Shown: in pieces, positions 25,580-37,891 of the stretch
Position numbering within the stretch: position 1 is the stretch's first letter
How the letters are laid out: each line of letters opens with the position of its first letter
Assembly: GCA_019614645.1 (NCBI GenBank)
Contig: JABWDB010000004.1
Span: 21,142,001 to 21,206,000 of the forward strand
DNA from: Stratiolaelaps scimitus
Lineage: Eukaryota; Arthropoda; Arachnida; Mesostigmata; Laelapidae
Direction of reading: 5' to 3'
Length of the DNA: 64,000 nt
The notes under the pieces: generated by a model
Seen by the model: only the letters and a program-made list of their open reading frames with translations
What the model was told of the DNA's origin: nothing
The model's database searches: none
Program-made: the position numbers and the translations under genes

Positions 25580-26839
25580 ACATTAAATGGGACACTAGAA
25601 TCAATGACCCAGCGATCGACTCATGATCGATGCGTGATCAACTTGTATAGGTTTTATTAAGGTAAATAAATATTTTATTATATAAATATCTATTTTTATA
25701 TAAATAATTATTTATATGTAACAATAAAGTTTATATATGTGTGTATAAACAAAATGTGAAATAAGATATATATATATATACAGTCTGTAGTATACCATAG
25801 AAGTCGGTGTTTTAGGGGCGGTACATTACACGCGTTACAACACTTCGAGCCTGAAGCTTATGGCACTATTAGAGGGCATATATGTCGTTCGCCTCCGTGC
25901 GGGACAGCCCCTCGACCGTTGACGGCGTCACCAATCGTTGGCATTAATGTATCGCTCGCTAAATCGTATGGGTTCTTATTAACGACAACGCAATGGCTAG
26001 AATGAAACGACCAGTATTCACGGCCTCAAATGAAATGCGACTGTCACTGTTAGCGTTCGAGCAATGCAAGTCGGGCCAAGTGACCATCGCCAATTTATTG
26101 AGGGAATTAAAAATGAATATTTGTAAGAACAAATGAAAGAGTCACTCCTAGCACGTGCGCATGCGGCAATTATAGTTATATATAGTTAATTATGAAACGA
26201 TGCACGAACACAATCGAAATGATCAGGTACACTGTATACCAGACCCGTACAACCACTATGCCGGTGACAACGCTCCAGACCTCACACCTGTTCTCGTGCG
26301 ATACAATACAAATTTTGGTTTATTAGCGACACGACAGCCCTTGATAACGCTAACGTTCACTTGAAGAACCAACTAAAAACGGGTTAAGAAGGGCGTCACA
26401 TAAACACACACACACACATATATCATCGTATAAATAGGTCGTATTCAGTTTCAAGTTGACTTGCCAAACTCAGCGAACAGTTTCGTTGAAATCTGTATGA
26501 TTGCAACTTTCAAGCATTTCTGTTCAAAGTTATTCAAGACAATATATCGCAATACTTCAAGCGCCGACGTCGGTGGTACAATAACAACTGCGCAGAATAA
26601 CAATGACATGCAGCAGCAGCAACAACAATAATAATAACAACTAGCAAAACTAATGACGAAACATGATTTAACATTTGAATGTTTATTTCGAGTTTGTTGT
26701 AATGCATCGCTGGGTCTTCTAGGTCCGCTAATCTGTCAAATGTCCTTTTAGTTCTTTGAAGTCGATTCAGTTATTCGACTGCTCTAAAGCAATTGTACAA
26801 CAGACGTGTCACACTGGTAAACGACATACACGTTGCCAT

Positions 26840-26891
<52 letters not shown>

Positions 26892-27007
26892 GTACTATTT
26901 TGGATCATGTACAATGGTATTGCGTTATAAGCAGGATAGCTTTTTAAATACATTTCTATTTACAAGTTCTGACCCTCGTTGAGGATTCGACTATTGGCTC
27001 TTCTATT
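25580..27007. other. Convergent intergenic region between MANBA and HSPBAP1
   Basis: The two genes face each other here, so both 3' UTRs should lie in this 1.4-kb stretch. Plus-strand AATAAA occurs at about 25666 and 25726. On the minus strand, TTTATT near 26687 gives an AATAAA for the HSPBAP1-like gene. A long (AT)n run lies at 26843-26888 and a short A/T palindrome-like block at 25657-25722. No other gene seen. Confidence 0.6.
26843..26888. repeat. (AT)n microsatellite
   Basis: A pure AT dinucleotide repeat about 120 bp past the HSPBAP1-like stop codon, probably inside its 3' UTR. Confidence 0.95.
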
Positions 27008-30000
27008 CTATTGACAATACTTCTCATTTAGCTTTTTTCGTACCAAAGCTAGCACCTCAGAGTCAAGTATGGATCTGAAAACGTCATTCGGTGTGAGATT
27101 GCCCCGCGTCCCAAGGACGTGTGCACCTGAAAGCGAAATAAAAAATACGATAAACATTTCCACACGATGTTATTAAATGGCTTCTGTTCGGGCGCCAAAA
27201 TGCAGCGGCAGCAGCAACACACAGACGCAATGTGGATAAGCGGAAATTTCGAATCTCATTAACGAGTTTCGTATTTCCTATGAGCTCACGAGAGGCTATA
27301 CTCGAGATTAAATGTAGTGCACGAGCTTGATTATAAGCTCATCGTTTGGCTAGCTTATTCGGAATATCCAGACATAACACATTGTATCAGTGTCATCTAA
27401 AGAAGCGCAGAATTACAGATTCATATTCATGATTAGGTTTGACTGTTTAGCGATGTTTTACTGTTCACCACATCCCGCTTAGTTGGACATTGGCTATTAG
27501 AAAGTGCAGGGGAGACAATCTAAAGATAGGTTAATTAAATGAGAACATCATCCAAATGTGTTTTGTTCGAAATGACGATCAGTCGTGAATTGCTCATACT
27601 GCGGTGTGAACTTACGTGCCGAGGCAGGTGTAACAACCCCTGGGGTAGTGAAGTCCTCGAGGGGACATCGCTCGACGCGAGATATCGAGTAGTTTTTCAC
27701 CACTACATCCTCCTCTGTTTCGCTACTCGGAGGTGTAGAATCGGCGTCATCTGATGAATCCGGCCACCTCGACTTGTCTTGCGATTGCGCATAATTATGC
27801 TCAGCTGTAGCCGAGTCTGCGTTCATCTTCTCTAGGGACCTTCTAATGGCTTCGAAGATAATCTGTGAGGTATAACGTCGAACGGTAGTCACGTCAATTA
27901 GAATCGAATTCATATTATGAAGTATGAATATCGAAGGGCTGTCGATTCATATATCATGTAGAAATAACTGTGACCACTGTGTTCGTATCAGCCGATTGCA
28001 ACACTAGGTCTATGCAAGCAAAATGCCTAGGGTAACACCGGACGACCCGTAAGTTTCCATGCATCCGCCATGTTCGTGTAAGCATGACAGATATGTTCGT
28101 AATACCCACTGGGTACTCACTCAGAGCAGCAGACTCTAGTCCAATTGGTGACCATACCTAAGAATCTAATCGGCTTACTGAGGAATCCAATCAGATCTAG
28201 CTATCGATAAGTTTATGTTTAGTGAGTTGTACAACTAATTTTTTCCTCCTTCCTATCAGTCTCCGTACGATGTCTTAAAACTGCCCATTTGTAAGAAACA
28301 CCAATAAGAACGAATAGCTCAAGCAGGAGCCTTGCGGAGCAAACGTAATTCGTCATTGTTTCGTATAGACACGTTGGACGCAGCAAGCTGTCTCTTAGTG
28401 CTCCGCTGTACCACGGACCGTAGCCCTGGACATCGGGTTGTGTTTTTTTCTTACCTTGACATCATGCACAGGCCTTGCGCCGTTAAAAGTCGGCACTTGC
28501 CCATCGGCGAGGTCGTGAATCCGCTCGACTAGAAGGGTTGCCAATGCCTCATCAATTTTGTCGCCTGAGTCCGACTCGACATCGAACCATCGGTTGACGT
28601 TGATATTACCTTCGTCCATGCAGCGCACAAAGTGCCACCAATGCTTCGGAATGAGAAGCACCTGAAAGGGCGACAAGGGCCCAAGGCGACACAGGGTTAG
28701 CAGAGAGCGTTAGAAAGGTTAACGAATTGCACTAATTGGACTCCTGTTAATGCATGGGTTGAATAGAATTTGTGTGGGCGTTGCCCCTTTTATACTGTTA
28801 CTTTTATGATAACCAAAAAATTGATGTAAATAATGCCGTTTCCAGAAATCGGTAGCATTTGAAATCATCCATGAGACGACACTTCCTTTTCGCTATTATT
28901 TTTACGAGAACTTAAGCCTTGTGATAAGACTGCAGTTCCGTTAATAAACCAAGCCTTTTATTGTATTGTATTCCAAAAGTTTATGTCACCCCGAGATCAG
29001 AGGAATTTTAAATTTAAAATCTTATTTATATCGTGTTAGAATCTTTAATAATTCAGTTTTAATTTAAGAGTTGGACCAATTTAGAAATATAAATGAACTT
29101 TCTATCTAGGAAAAGTTGTCTAAAAATTAATTTTCGACAACTATAATAAACTTTAAAAAAATATCATTTTTCAAAGTCCATATACATATTTCTTCAAAAC
29201 GTTCACAAACAAACAGAGTATCAGGTTTGTGTGGAGACCGTTTCTCGTATACAAGCGCTTACCTCACCAGGCTTAACAGTGACTCGATATGGTGTTGCGT
29301 TCTTCAGCAACGGCCATTTCGAGAGATCGATTGGCGTCCTGTTGAAGTCAATTGACGAAAATATCGTTGACTCCTCAAAGGGCAGACGAGTCTCATACAA
29401 GTATTTGCTATCTGACGGAGGAAATAGTATCCATTCTTTGGAACCTATTAGCTGGCAAGATAGATTCAAACCTGTGAGGGATTCATAATCAACAATAGTA
29501 ATTTTGTTATTAGGTCATGGGAATTGATTAGTGATTTAAGAAGCTACTTATTTGGGTATTAAGCTGCTCGGCAGGTTAGTGCTTAGCAAACTTAGACTTC
29601 TACTGCGGTAGAAAGTTGTACAACAAAGGCTGCTACTCCGACTTATCTCTCTAAAGCTAGTCATTAAATCTCGTTGTAGTGATAATCATTAAAAGCCACA
29701 CCAGTGGACTAATTACGGCATGTTCGTTTGCCGGCACTGTCTTGTGTTTCGACAAGGGGATGTTGGCAAAATATATTTAAGAATGGCTTCTTTGGACGGG
29801 AGTAATTGCCTGACAAATACTTATCAAATAGCTGGCTATATAATCGAAAACGACCTTCGTAGAAGATATAATCTTTCGATACGACACTCGTTATTAGTGA
29901 GAATAGAATTTCACGGACACCTATGCATATCAATGTGCAAACGATCATCAATAATCCTGTGGATTCATTCATAGACGAACAGAATGAACTTTGCTTAAAG

Positions 30001-30760
30001 TAACGTCAGGCAAAAGAGTACCGTAGCTATCGCGGTGGCACGGGGTGAACGCCCCACGGCTGCCGATCCAGATCGTCGTGTGCAGATAGTCCTTGTCGCT
30101 GCCCTCGAAGAACGACCAGTCTAGCCAATCCTTGCGTTTCACCGGGCCGGCCGACACCCAGTTGTATGCCGAATAAACCCATCGCTCCTTCAGGTTGACG
30201 GAAGCTTTCTCAAAATTGCCTGAAATCCAGTAAGGCAAATAGTTCATGTGGAAGGGTTGCGTGCGAAACGAATTCGATTACGCCGACTGCTATTTGGGAC
30301 TGCTAGATCCATATATTTTATTCTATATAACATATGAACGAGCCCCTTGAACCGATCAAGCGTAGTTATACAATGGCGCCGAGATGTAATCGCTCAAGTA
30401 ACCTATTAACCTCGTCTTCGAATACTGGACAGTCAAGCACGGACTTATAAATATATATATATACACAAACCTCTGGTGTAAACAACACCAGTGGCTAAAT
30501 CAAACAAGGGCCCCAAGACGAGACGATCTTAACTAACCTGTGCGAACGGCCACACCAAATTCCTTTATGGTGGCACTAAATCTCTCAGTGTGCTGAACCT
30601 CGAAGTGAGGACATTTGCCCAGCGGCTCGTGTCGAAACTCGTACAGATCTGGCAGAACATCACCCCATTGTTCATACGTAAAATTCGAGCAGGGCCATTT
30701 ACTGGGCAAGGGAAAGATTACCGGATGCTTCTGCGCAATGAGATAAGATCGTAACGACAT
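27008..30760 (-). CDS. HSPBAP1: JmjC-domain protein, HSPBAP1 family, complete, 6 coding exons
   Basis: Exons in reading order: 30760-30538, 30219-30022, 29471-29263, 28661-28455, 27862-27616, 27126-27008. The phases match at every junction and give about 400 residues (human HSPBAP1: 488). The family is named for binding HSP27 and has a JmjC fold typical of Fe(II)/2-oxoglutarate oxygenases; its substrate is not established. Seen: WIGSRGAFTPCHRDSYG with the first iron ligands His136 and Asp138, EWILFPPSDSKYLYETRLP, and IPKHWWHFV with the distal His (about 220). The last exon (TPNDVFRSILDSEVLALVRKK) parallels the human C-terminus. The ATG at 30760 has an in-frame stop upstream inside the same exon, and an acceptor-like TTTCCAG lies before that, so a non-coding 5' exon is likely. 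The acidic linker coded by exon 5 is variable in this family. Confidence 0.88.
28898..28973 (+). repeat. Retroposon-like 3' end, copy 3
   Basis: CTTAAGCCTTGTGATAAGAC, then TGCAGTTCCGTTAATAAACC and a TTTTATTGTATTGTATT tail, matching the copy at 20950 over about 60 bp with substitutions. It lies in an intron of the HSPBAP1-like gene, antisense to it. Confidence 0.55.
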
Positions 30761-31021
30761 CTCTCTCTCTCCTCAGCAAGAAAGAGTCCCACCTGGAAAT
30801 CAAATGAGGGGAACCACTATCTCTATTAATGTTTTGTCATTCCGAAAACAAATTAGTCGCAGTCCTCGAATGGAACGCGCTGCCCCCTCAAGCGAACCGA
30901 GAATCGCCCTGCCACGCTATCACCCGCGTGATGATTACGGCTGATTTCGATGGATCGACAAGAACCACAGTTACATTTAAGTAAGCCACGTCTTCAGAGC
31001 ACGGTTAAGCTCAACTAGTGA

Positions 31022-31115
31022 TGCTGCCTATCGGGGGGCTTGAACCTGTGAATAAACAAATGATTATTTCGCGTGTCGGAAACAAAACGGACGGCTAATG
31101 CCGTAGCTCAACCTC
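31022..31115 (-). repeat. Possible tRNA-derived SINE fragment
   Basis: On the minus strand a box-A-like GAGCTACGGCATTAGCC is followed about 50 bp later by AGGTTCAAGCCCC, a box-B-like element, with CGCGAAAT between them. The same CGCGAAAT-to-box-B arrangement is seen at 9930-10015. Pairing for a real tRNA is absent. Confidence 0.35.
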
Positions 31116-31234
31116 GTACACAGATAAAGCTTTCGTACATATAACACCATCAGAAAATATGATATTCTAGTATTGTACTGACAACGTTTCTGAATCGTCT
31201 CGCAGCTTTGCCTGGTTGTCGTTTTTTTCTACAA

Positions 31235-31237
<3 letters not shown>

Positions 31238-31280
<43 letters not shown>
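31238..31280. repeat. (AT)n microsatellite
   Basis: A pure AT dinucleotide tract in the divergent intergenic region. Confidence 0.95.
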
Positions 31281-31286
<6 letters not shown>

Positions 31287-32798
31287 TCTCTAGATATCTG
31301 ATGCTCCGTTCACTACTCGACATTCGCCTGATTCAGCTGCATCCGAAGGCGCAATGATATTCACCACCGCCGCAAAAACAGACGCTGTAGATGACTGAAC
31401 CATCTTCCAATAATCATTATTGTGATTCAATCAAATAATTGCAAAACTACCTGAGATGAATTGCTCAACGGTAGACCTCGGTCGCGAAAACGCAACAAAT
31501 ACCGCTACCCATTATTACCCAACACATGATTAAGAAAGCGACATCGATCGCCAAAGGGGGATGTGGGTATTGTCTTAATCCGTGCTGGCACAACCACTTT
31601 GGCAAAGCATGTCCAGGACACACAAAAAAAACAAGCAATACAATAGTTGATATATGGGCAATATTTCGCTGAGGATGTCTTCGGCTAACTGCCGATCCAT
31701 ATACACCACACCTGTTTTCGACGCTCGCTGTTCTAGTCGTCGACGGGTCTAGTTTTGGTATTGATGGGAGAAAAAACACCACACCGTAATATCGACATAC
31801 GCTGTACATTTGTTATTGACCCACATCAGAAATTGCACTCACTCGAATCGACGTCGGCAAATATCGTTCCTCTAAGGAACTGCGAAGAATTTACGAGCGC
31901 AACAATCGCAATTCGTTCGATGAGGGCTTGATGTCTCAGAGACATGCGCGCTTCGGCGCCGACCAGGGGTAATCAGCGCAAACACACACGCACATGTTAT
32001 CTGATCGGGTCTCCTGCTACCAAACCGTCTACTGCGCTCTTCGCCATCGTACCGCCGGGTTGCAATCTACCCACGACAACATTCGAACAACCACGAACAT
32101 ATATATATATATATATACACATGTGCCGCCGACACCGCCGTGCTCCGCTAGTTAGTGACCTATACGAGCGACACACAACGACAACGCGTTGTGTGGCGTT
32201 CGTCTCCATATCGCGAACTCGCGCATCATCTGCGCTCGCTGGAAAATCGAACACCATCTGCTGGAAGACATCGTATTCTAATGGGCTCGAACGTGTGTTT
32301 CTGATAAGATACTGTGAACGGATCCTTTTCGAATGACCCCTTCTCGTGATCGGGAGACGTTTAGTGCGCTGGTGCCGGGCAATACACACTAAGGCAAACG
32401 GTTTATTTCGTTTCTCGCCAACTGGTTTTTGATCAGCGCCTGCTGCGTTTGCTGAGCTGGAACAAGGGGGTGAAAATTCGCAGACACCCGTAGTTATCAC
32501 ACCCGCATGCTCTCTCGCATCCGGACAGCCAGTTCGCATAAGGCTATGGTATTAGTGGCGCGAAGCCGTCTCGAATCCACTGCACGCCGAGCTGGGGAGC
32601 CAGTCAGCTGAGGTTGCACACGCTAGCAAGATACGTATACATATATATGTATCTTCCGGGACACTAAGCTGGCTTGGCTATTTGGCTCACACGCGTTCGA
32701 CGGATTGACTGTCTGCCTAACTTCGTCGAACGGAGGAAAGCGTCGCGCAAAGCAGCAAACAACTCGCGCACCGAGGACAAGTGAGGAGCTGCAAAGCT

Positions 32799-34044
32799 AT
32801 GGCCGAGAGCGAGAGCAGCGTCGACTCCAAAAATGGAGATGACAATAACAATAATAACGTTGAGAGCAGCAGTAGCCATGACGGCGAAGGTGGTGTAAGC
32901 AGTGGCTTGGCTCTATGCGAGAATAGCAAATACGCCAAGTTCCACTGGATGATGCGTCCATGTGAGATTTATGCGGACGAGTTCAAAGACTGCACCTCGA
33001 TGAGAGCCCGCCTTCATCAATTGTGAGTGGGCTTTATGATGAGCTTCCGGAGTGGACCTTGAAAACTTGCCTTTTCGATAGCCCCCATAGGATTGACACA
33101 TGAACCAATCAAATCGCCTCCTTTCTCTCTCTAATATCCCTAGATAGCTAGTGTATGTTGCTCTGGTTGCTCAGTCCATAATTACATCGTTGTCATGAAT
33201 GGAACTTTTATATGATAATTGCAAGCAAATCATTTGGCTAAACTAATGAGTGTCTGTTCTCCAACATATCGTCCCTTCTGTAGGTTTGTATTTGGCGAGC
33301 ACATCGATTGTGACGAGTGGCGAATAGACAAGGAAAACTGCCTCAAATGGCGAAACAAGAAGGATGTCGCAGCGCTTGATGATGTTGTCAAGAGTGAACT
33401 GAAAAGAAAGGTTTGCTGGAACTCTCGTAATTGAAATAATTAATTAATGTCTGACCTTAGGATGTCGCTGTAACCCTATCCATGTATAATGAATGACGGC
33501 AAAATAACGCCTAAGTGAACGGTTCTTAATTAGCCTAATCTGATAGCAATCGAATACATTTTGGCGTCGGGGCGATCGATCTCTTGCCTCTGCTCTTACC
33601 CACTGAAAATTCAATGAAGAAACGTCACTCGACTCGGCCGCCTATATATTGAGCGATTGCCCATGTTCGCCGAAATTGTTCCTTAAGGCCTACCAAACCA
33701 ACCGTGCACTAAAGTGCAGCAACTGTATTAACAAACTATATATGACTGCAAAGCCACCTCGAAGCTGAGCGGGATTCCGCAGCGCGGCTGCTCCTCGTCA
33801 GTCTCGAGCCACTGGCCCTGTACACGGAGTTAGTTAAGCTAGCGTATTTCTGTCGTGTATTGCTCACCAGGTGAAGCGCCAGATGGCAACATACGCGACA
33901 TCATCTGTGTGGGAGTTTCGGAGCGCGCCGCCCACAAGTGAAGAGTGGAGCCCAGCTCTTCCACCGCACATGCAGGCAAAAGTGGACGCATCTCAGATCG
34001 AGAAAATGACTTCAAAAAAGGAAGAGCGCTGCTCCTTAATGTGA
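32799..34044 (+). CDS. Twin-CX9C protein, C22orf39/PANTS (UPF0545) family, complete, 3 exons
   Basis: Exons 32799-33022, 33284-33410 and 33871-34044 join in phase to give about 174 residues (human C22orf39: about 105-140). An acidic, Asn/Ser-rich N-terminal region of about 45 residues precedes the conserved domain. That domain carries two CX9C motifs, PCEIYADEFKDC and DCDEWRIDKENC, as in the human protein, and the third exon has the VWEFRSAPPTSEEW segment that matches the family C-terminus. Twin CX9C proteins usually form a disulfide-locked helical hairpin. The vertebrate homologue was described as a negative regulator of synaptic plasticity, and the CX9C pattern would also suit the mitochondrial intermembrane space; localisation here is inference. 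The exon 2 donor (GTTTGC) is weak: read-through would end a few codons later and lose the conserved tail. Confidence 0.82.
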
Positions 34045-36870
34045 GAACAACAGTCTGGGCATCTTTAGCTTTTGGTGGGTGGGCCACCGGATGTCCCGTT
34101 GTCGTGGCGGGCACGTCGAACGATGGAAACAGCAGCGGACTTGGGCAACTCGCGACGCCACGTCCACGTTGAACAACGTACAAACTTGTCATTTGCTAGA
34201 TGTAATAATCATGATAATGTAGCAAAAATATAATTCGATATGTCTGATGAGCGAGGAGGTTTTTAAAGGGACAATGTGTCTTAAATTATTAAGCTCAATA
34301 GATGAGACATTGTTGAAATATAAGACTTGGCCACTAAGGAATGAAACGAAGAAGAGTACAAGTATAAAGGTTGAAAATATCTAGAGCATAAAAGAGAGAG
34401 AAAGAGAGAGAGCTTGTGTGTATGTGAAGCCCACTGGGGAGTGGTGTCGAATGAGAAGGTAGATTTTAATTACGAGCACAGGTGCATAATAAAATGGGTG
34501 TTCTGTTACTTCAAGTTTACTGAACCCTATCCAATTGTACTCTCGATTATTCTCGACCTTAGGAGTCGACATCTTTCTTTTCCGTGGTATAGAGTGATAA
34601 ATATTTCAGATGATCTAACAGTGGAATCTGTGAGAATGTGTGTATCTAATTTTTGAGCGATTTCTACTCTAAGAAATCAAGAAGGGCGGGGTTTTAATCA
34701 AACTAGACTTGGATTTGGCCTTCGGTTTAATACAGTTGCAGATCGCAATTGCATCTACTAGACAAAAAGGGATTCAGTGAGCTGCCTGATAATCTCGATG
34801 TATGAGGGTTATAATTGCACTAGTAAAAACAATCTCTGGGGTACAATTATACGATGTGAGAACTCACGTTCTTCTAGTTGAACACAGTTATTACATATTA
34901 TCGGAAACATGAATATCTTGACGTAAAATCAACAACGACATTGACACTGGATCCTATTCATTCTGCCTTGAACTGAATTTGTTCTCCGGACATAGACACT
35001 CAAATCAAAGATTAACAGAAATAACATCCCTTCAGAGAGGATGTATTCCTTTACGAGAAGTACAGTCGGCTGGAACCCGCGCCGAGGTATACGACTCGTT
35101 GGCAATTTGCCTTTTTTTTCTCTCAAACATGATATCTCACTTGCCCGAACTCTTAACTGAATTCATTTAGCTGACGGAGAATATATAGGCTCGTGTCGTA
35201 ATGTTTTTTCTGTTTTTCGTCATAGGATCGAACATAGTTATTTCGTCGAACCCCGTAGGAGAGCATCAACGCATCGATTCGACGGTACGCTGAGTGCCGA
35301 ACTAATAAAAAAACAATAGCTACGAAAGAGACAGATTAATCTGCCCGTTGAAAAAGCTTGAGTGTAAATTGGCTGGGCTCATTCGCCTGGTGTTATTAGC
35401 TTGTCACCACATAGATCTCAAAAACACCTAAAACAGATAAACAACTCAAACGCATTAAAATGCATTTAGATGCCCATTTCAGGGTGGAGAGACAGGAAAT
35501 GAGCGCTTGTGAAATCATCTGCACGTCATTCGAGATTGTTCTGATACTAGAACGAAGAAGACTTCAAAGGTTTAATAAATATTACCTCATACACGAGCAG
35601 AGACACGAAACCAACCCGTTGCATTTGTCCCACGTGTAGTATCACATCTACGTTGTGTTAGACAACAAAGAGAACACTGTCTCTCAAGGTTAAATTCAGC
35701 GTCGTTTACTGACCCTCTGACTGAGTGACGGTCCGACTGACGATTTGGCTTTGGGCCAGAGACCACCTCTTGAGGTGGAGGAAAACTCGGCTATAGTGGT
35801 ATTAACGAATCAGTCTAGCGTAATGCGGTTGCCCCTCCGAATGCAGCTCGCCTTCGGAGGTTGAAAGGACGATAGCGATAGTATTGTGCAGGTGATGATC
35901 GTGGTGGGCATCGGCCTCGACTGCGCCGGCGGAAGCCACCGCCAACAGCAGCGAGCGGGCGCGAGCCGTGCGTCGCGAACGCAGGGTACACTAGCAGAGA
36001 GCATCCGCTCAACCCGCTGGGAGGGCCCGTCTGAGAAAGACTTGTCGATTCAGCAAGTGGTCATCGACTTGCGGGAAGTGTTCGCCCCAAGTCGAGGGCC
36101 TTCGCAGACGCGATCAGTCTGAGAACAGTATCGCAACCAACGTAAGTGCCCTGTGAATGTACGATGCCTGAGCACGAATGCAAAGCTGTGCGCTAACGCT
36201 ACCAATGTATATAGTTAGATGTGTATATGTATAGTTAAATTAAATATTACAATATTTAGTTCCAGTTCAGCAACAAAAACAAGAGAGCTATAAAGTGAAT
36301 CAATAAATCAGTGCAACGGTGGCTTTCGACAGTCGTTCAGCTGAAATTCATCAACAACTGATTGAGAGTGTCGTATCGCATTTCTGGTGGGGAAAAATTG
36401 ACCTTCAAGAACACACGTTACCTCTATGCCAACGTGAATTTCATTGAGAAGTTCCTCATCTCAGCTCGGCTGAGAGTGCGAGTCTGATGCAAGGTCATGT
36501 CAACAGAACAAGATGATCTAACCAAGTGCTGCCTCGAAGTGTTTGCGGGGGTGGAAGAAATTTCTTTTGGACCGGTGAAAGCTGTAGGTTTATGAGAACC
36601 TAGCTCTCTCTCTATATGCTGCTGGCTGTGTTTGTGTACGTGTGTGTGTGCGTGTTAGACCGAGGTTTTATGCCGCGTGAATTGAGGTATATATTGTAGA
36701 GTATATAATGACGCGTTGAATGAGATCCTAGCGCGGAGCCTCTTTAGCGGACGAAAGCCGTAAGAAAAAATACTGGCAGCATGTATTGTGCATCGAACCT
36801 CATCAGCGTGAGTTGTCATCACTGGCGACTCAACGACACTCTGTCGAATCTATTAGGTTAACGTTAATAA

Positions 36871-36910
<40 letters not shown>

Positions 36911-37891
36911 GTAAACCTATCTAAAAGTTACGATATATTTATGTTAGTGCGTACTGGCGTGACATACTCTTAAATTGCATATTTAACGAACCTTGAACTA
37001 AAACCTCTCAAGGAAATATCCTAGTAACAGAATATTTATAATACGAGATTAATAAGGGATGAATGGAACCCTGTTGAATGGCGAGCAATGTCATAAAATG
37101 TTACCTTTACTGTCTTAAGTCGCTGTCGAGGTAGCTACCCGACTCTATGGCAACGGCCACAGTACAATAGCTCGAGTCGGTGTCCTTGACTGGGCTGGAT
37201 AGAATGCGAGCACTGAATGCTTTGCTTGTACATCCGTGTATAGGTTAGCGGTCGGCAATCATTGCTCTAATTTTAAGTATATTAATAATTAAACGCAAAC
37301 TGCTAAGATCTTACCCTAGAAAAATTAGCAAGCATGCATTCTCTAATCATTCGAAAAGACCGCTTGCTGAGGAATTGCATTATATCAATAATAGCTTAAC
37401 TCAGGAGGTTCATTAATTAAATAGTGAGTAATACTTTATGATTTTATGAAAATGTGAACATTCCTTCGCATATTCGTTGCTATCGAAGTGTGAGCTTTCG
37501 TAAAAGCAAACTCAACCGTTGGAAATAAATGATAGCAACTGAATCACCCATAGCTTTGGCTGTATTAAAATAGGTTGACATCTCAATAAACTCTTATCAA
37601 GGGGAAAGTGTTCAGTCTGACACCGACGAGATGAAAGAGTTGCAAGGAGACGGCGAAGAGAGTTGAATCAAATTGAATTTGAGGCACTACGCTTGAGTCG
37701 TCCAAAGGTAAAAAATAATGGCACCACCATATGTAGATATTGCGCTAATAGAGCCACTGAACAGACTAACGTGCGTATTTATTAATTGTTCAATTGTGCA
37801 CAGTCCATATTCAAAGTCACGAACGCTCGAAGGCGAATCAATCAATCACTAATTTTTCCCTCTCCATTTCATCGTAAACCGCAGCGGCGAA
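34045..37891. other. Intergenic DNA with a possible 5' non-coding exon
   Basis: No protein-coding gene was recognised. A GC-rich island at 35.8-36.14 kb ends in a strong donor (AAC followed by GTAAGTGCC at 36143) and could be the 5' UTR exon of the gene that begins at 37892. In the frame that would continue into that gene, the island has a stop and no ATG, so it does not extend the protein. An (AT)n run lies at 36874-36906. AATAAA near 34486 may serve the C22orf39-like gene. Confidence 0.45.
36874..36906. repeat. (AT)n microsatellite
   Basis: An AT dinucleotide tract inside the putative 5' intron of the gene at 37.9 kb. Confidence 0.95.

Larger units (their letters stand above)
30761..32798. 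other. Divergent region between HSPBAP1 and the C22orf39-like gene
   Basis: The two genes point away from each other. A minus-strand acceptor near 30793 suggests a 5' UTR exon of the HSPBAP1-like gene further right, possibly close to the plus-strand gene at 32.8 kb. An (AT)n run lies at 31238-31280 and a possible SINE fragment at 31022-31115. Open frames at 31465-31809 and 31997-32539 (minus) are not recognisable. Confidence 0.45.

Noticed and set aside
31997..32539. Minus-strand 180-codon open frame
   Set aside because: It runs through an (AT)n microsatellite, has mixed composition and no recognisable domain, and overlaps a likely promoter region.
35886..36122. Protein-coding exon in the GC island at 35.9-36.1 kb
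   Set aside because: The open frame stops before the strong donor, and the frame that would continue into the next gene has a stop and no ATG; a non-coding 5' exon fits better.
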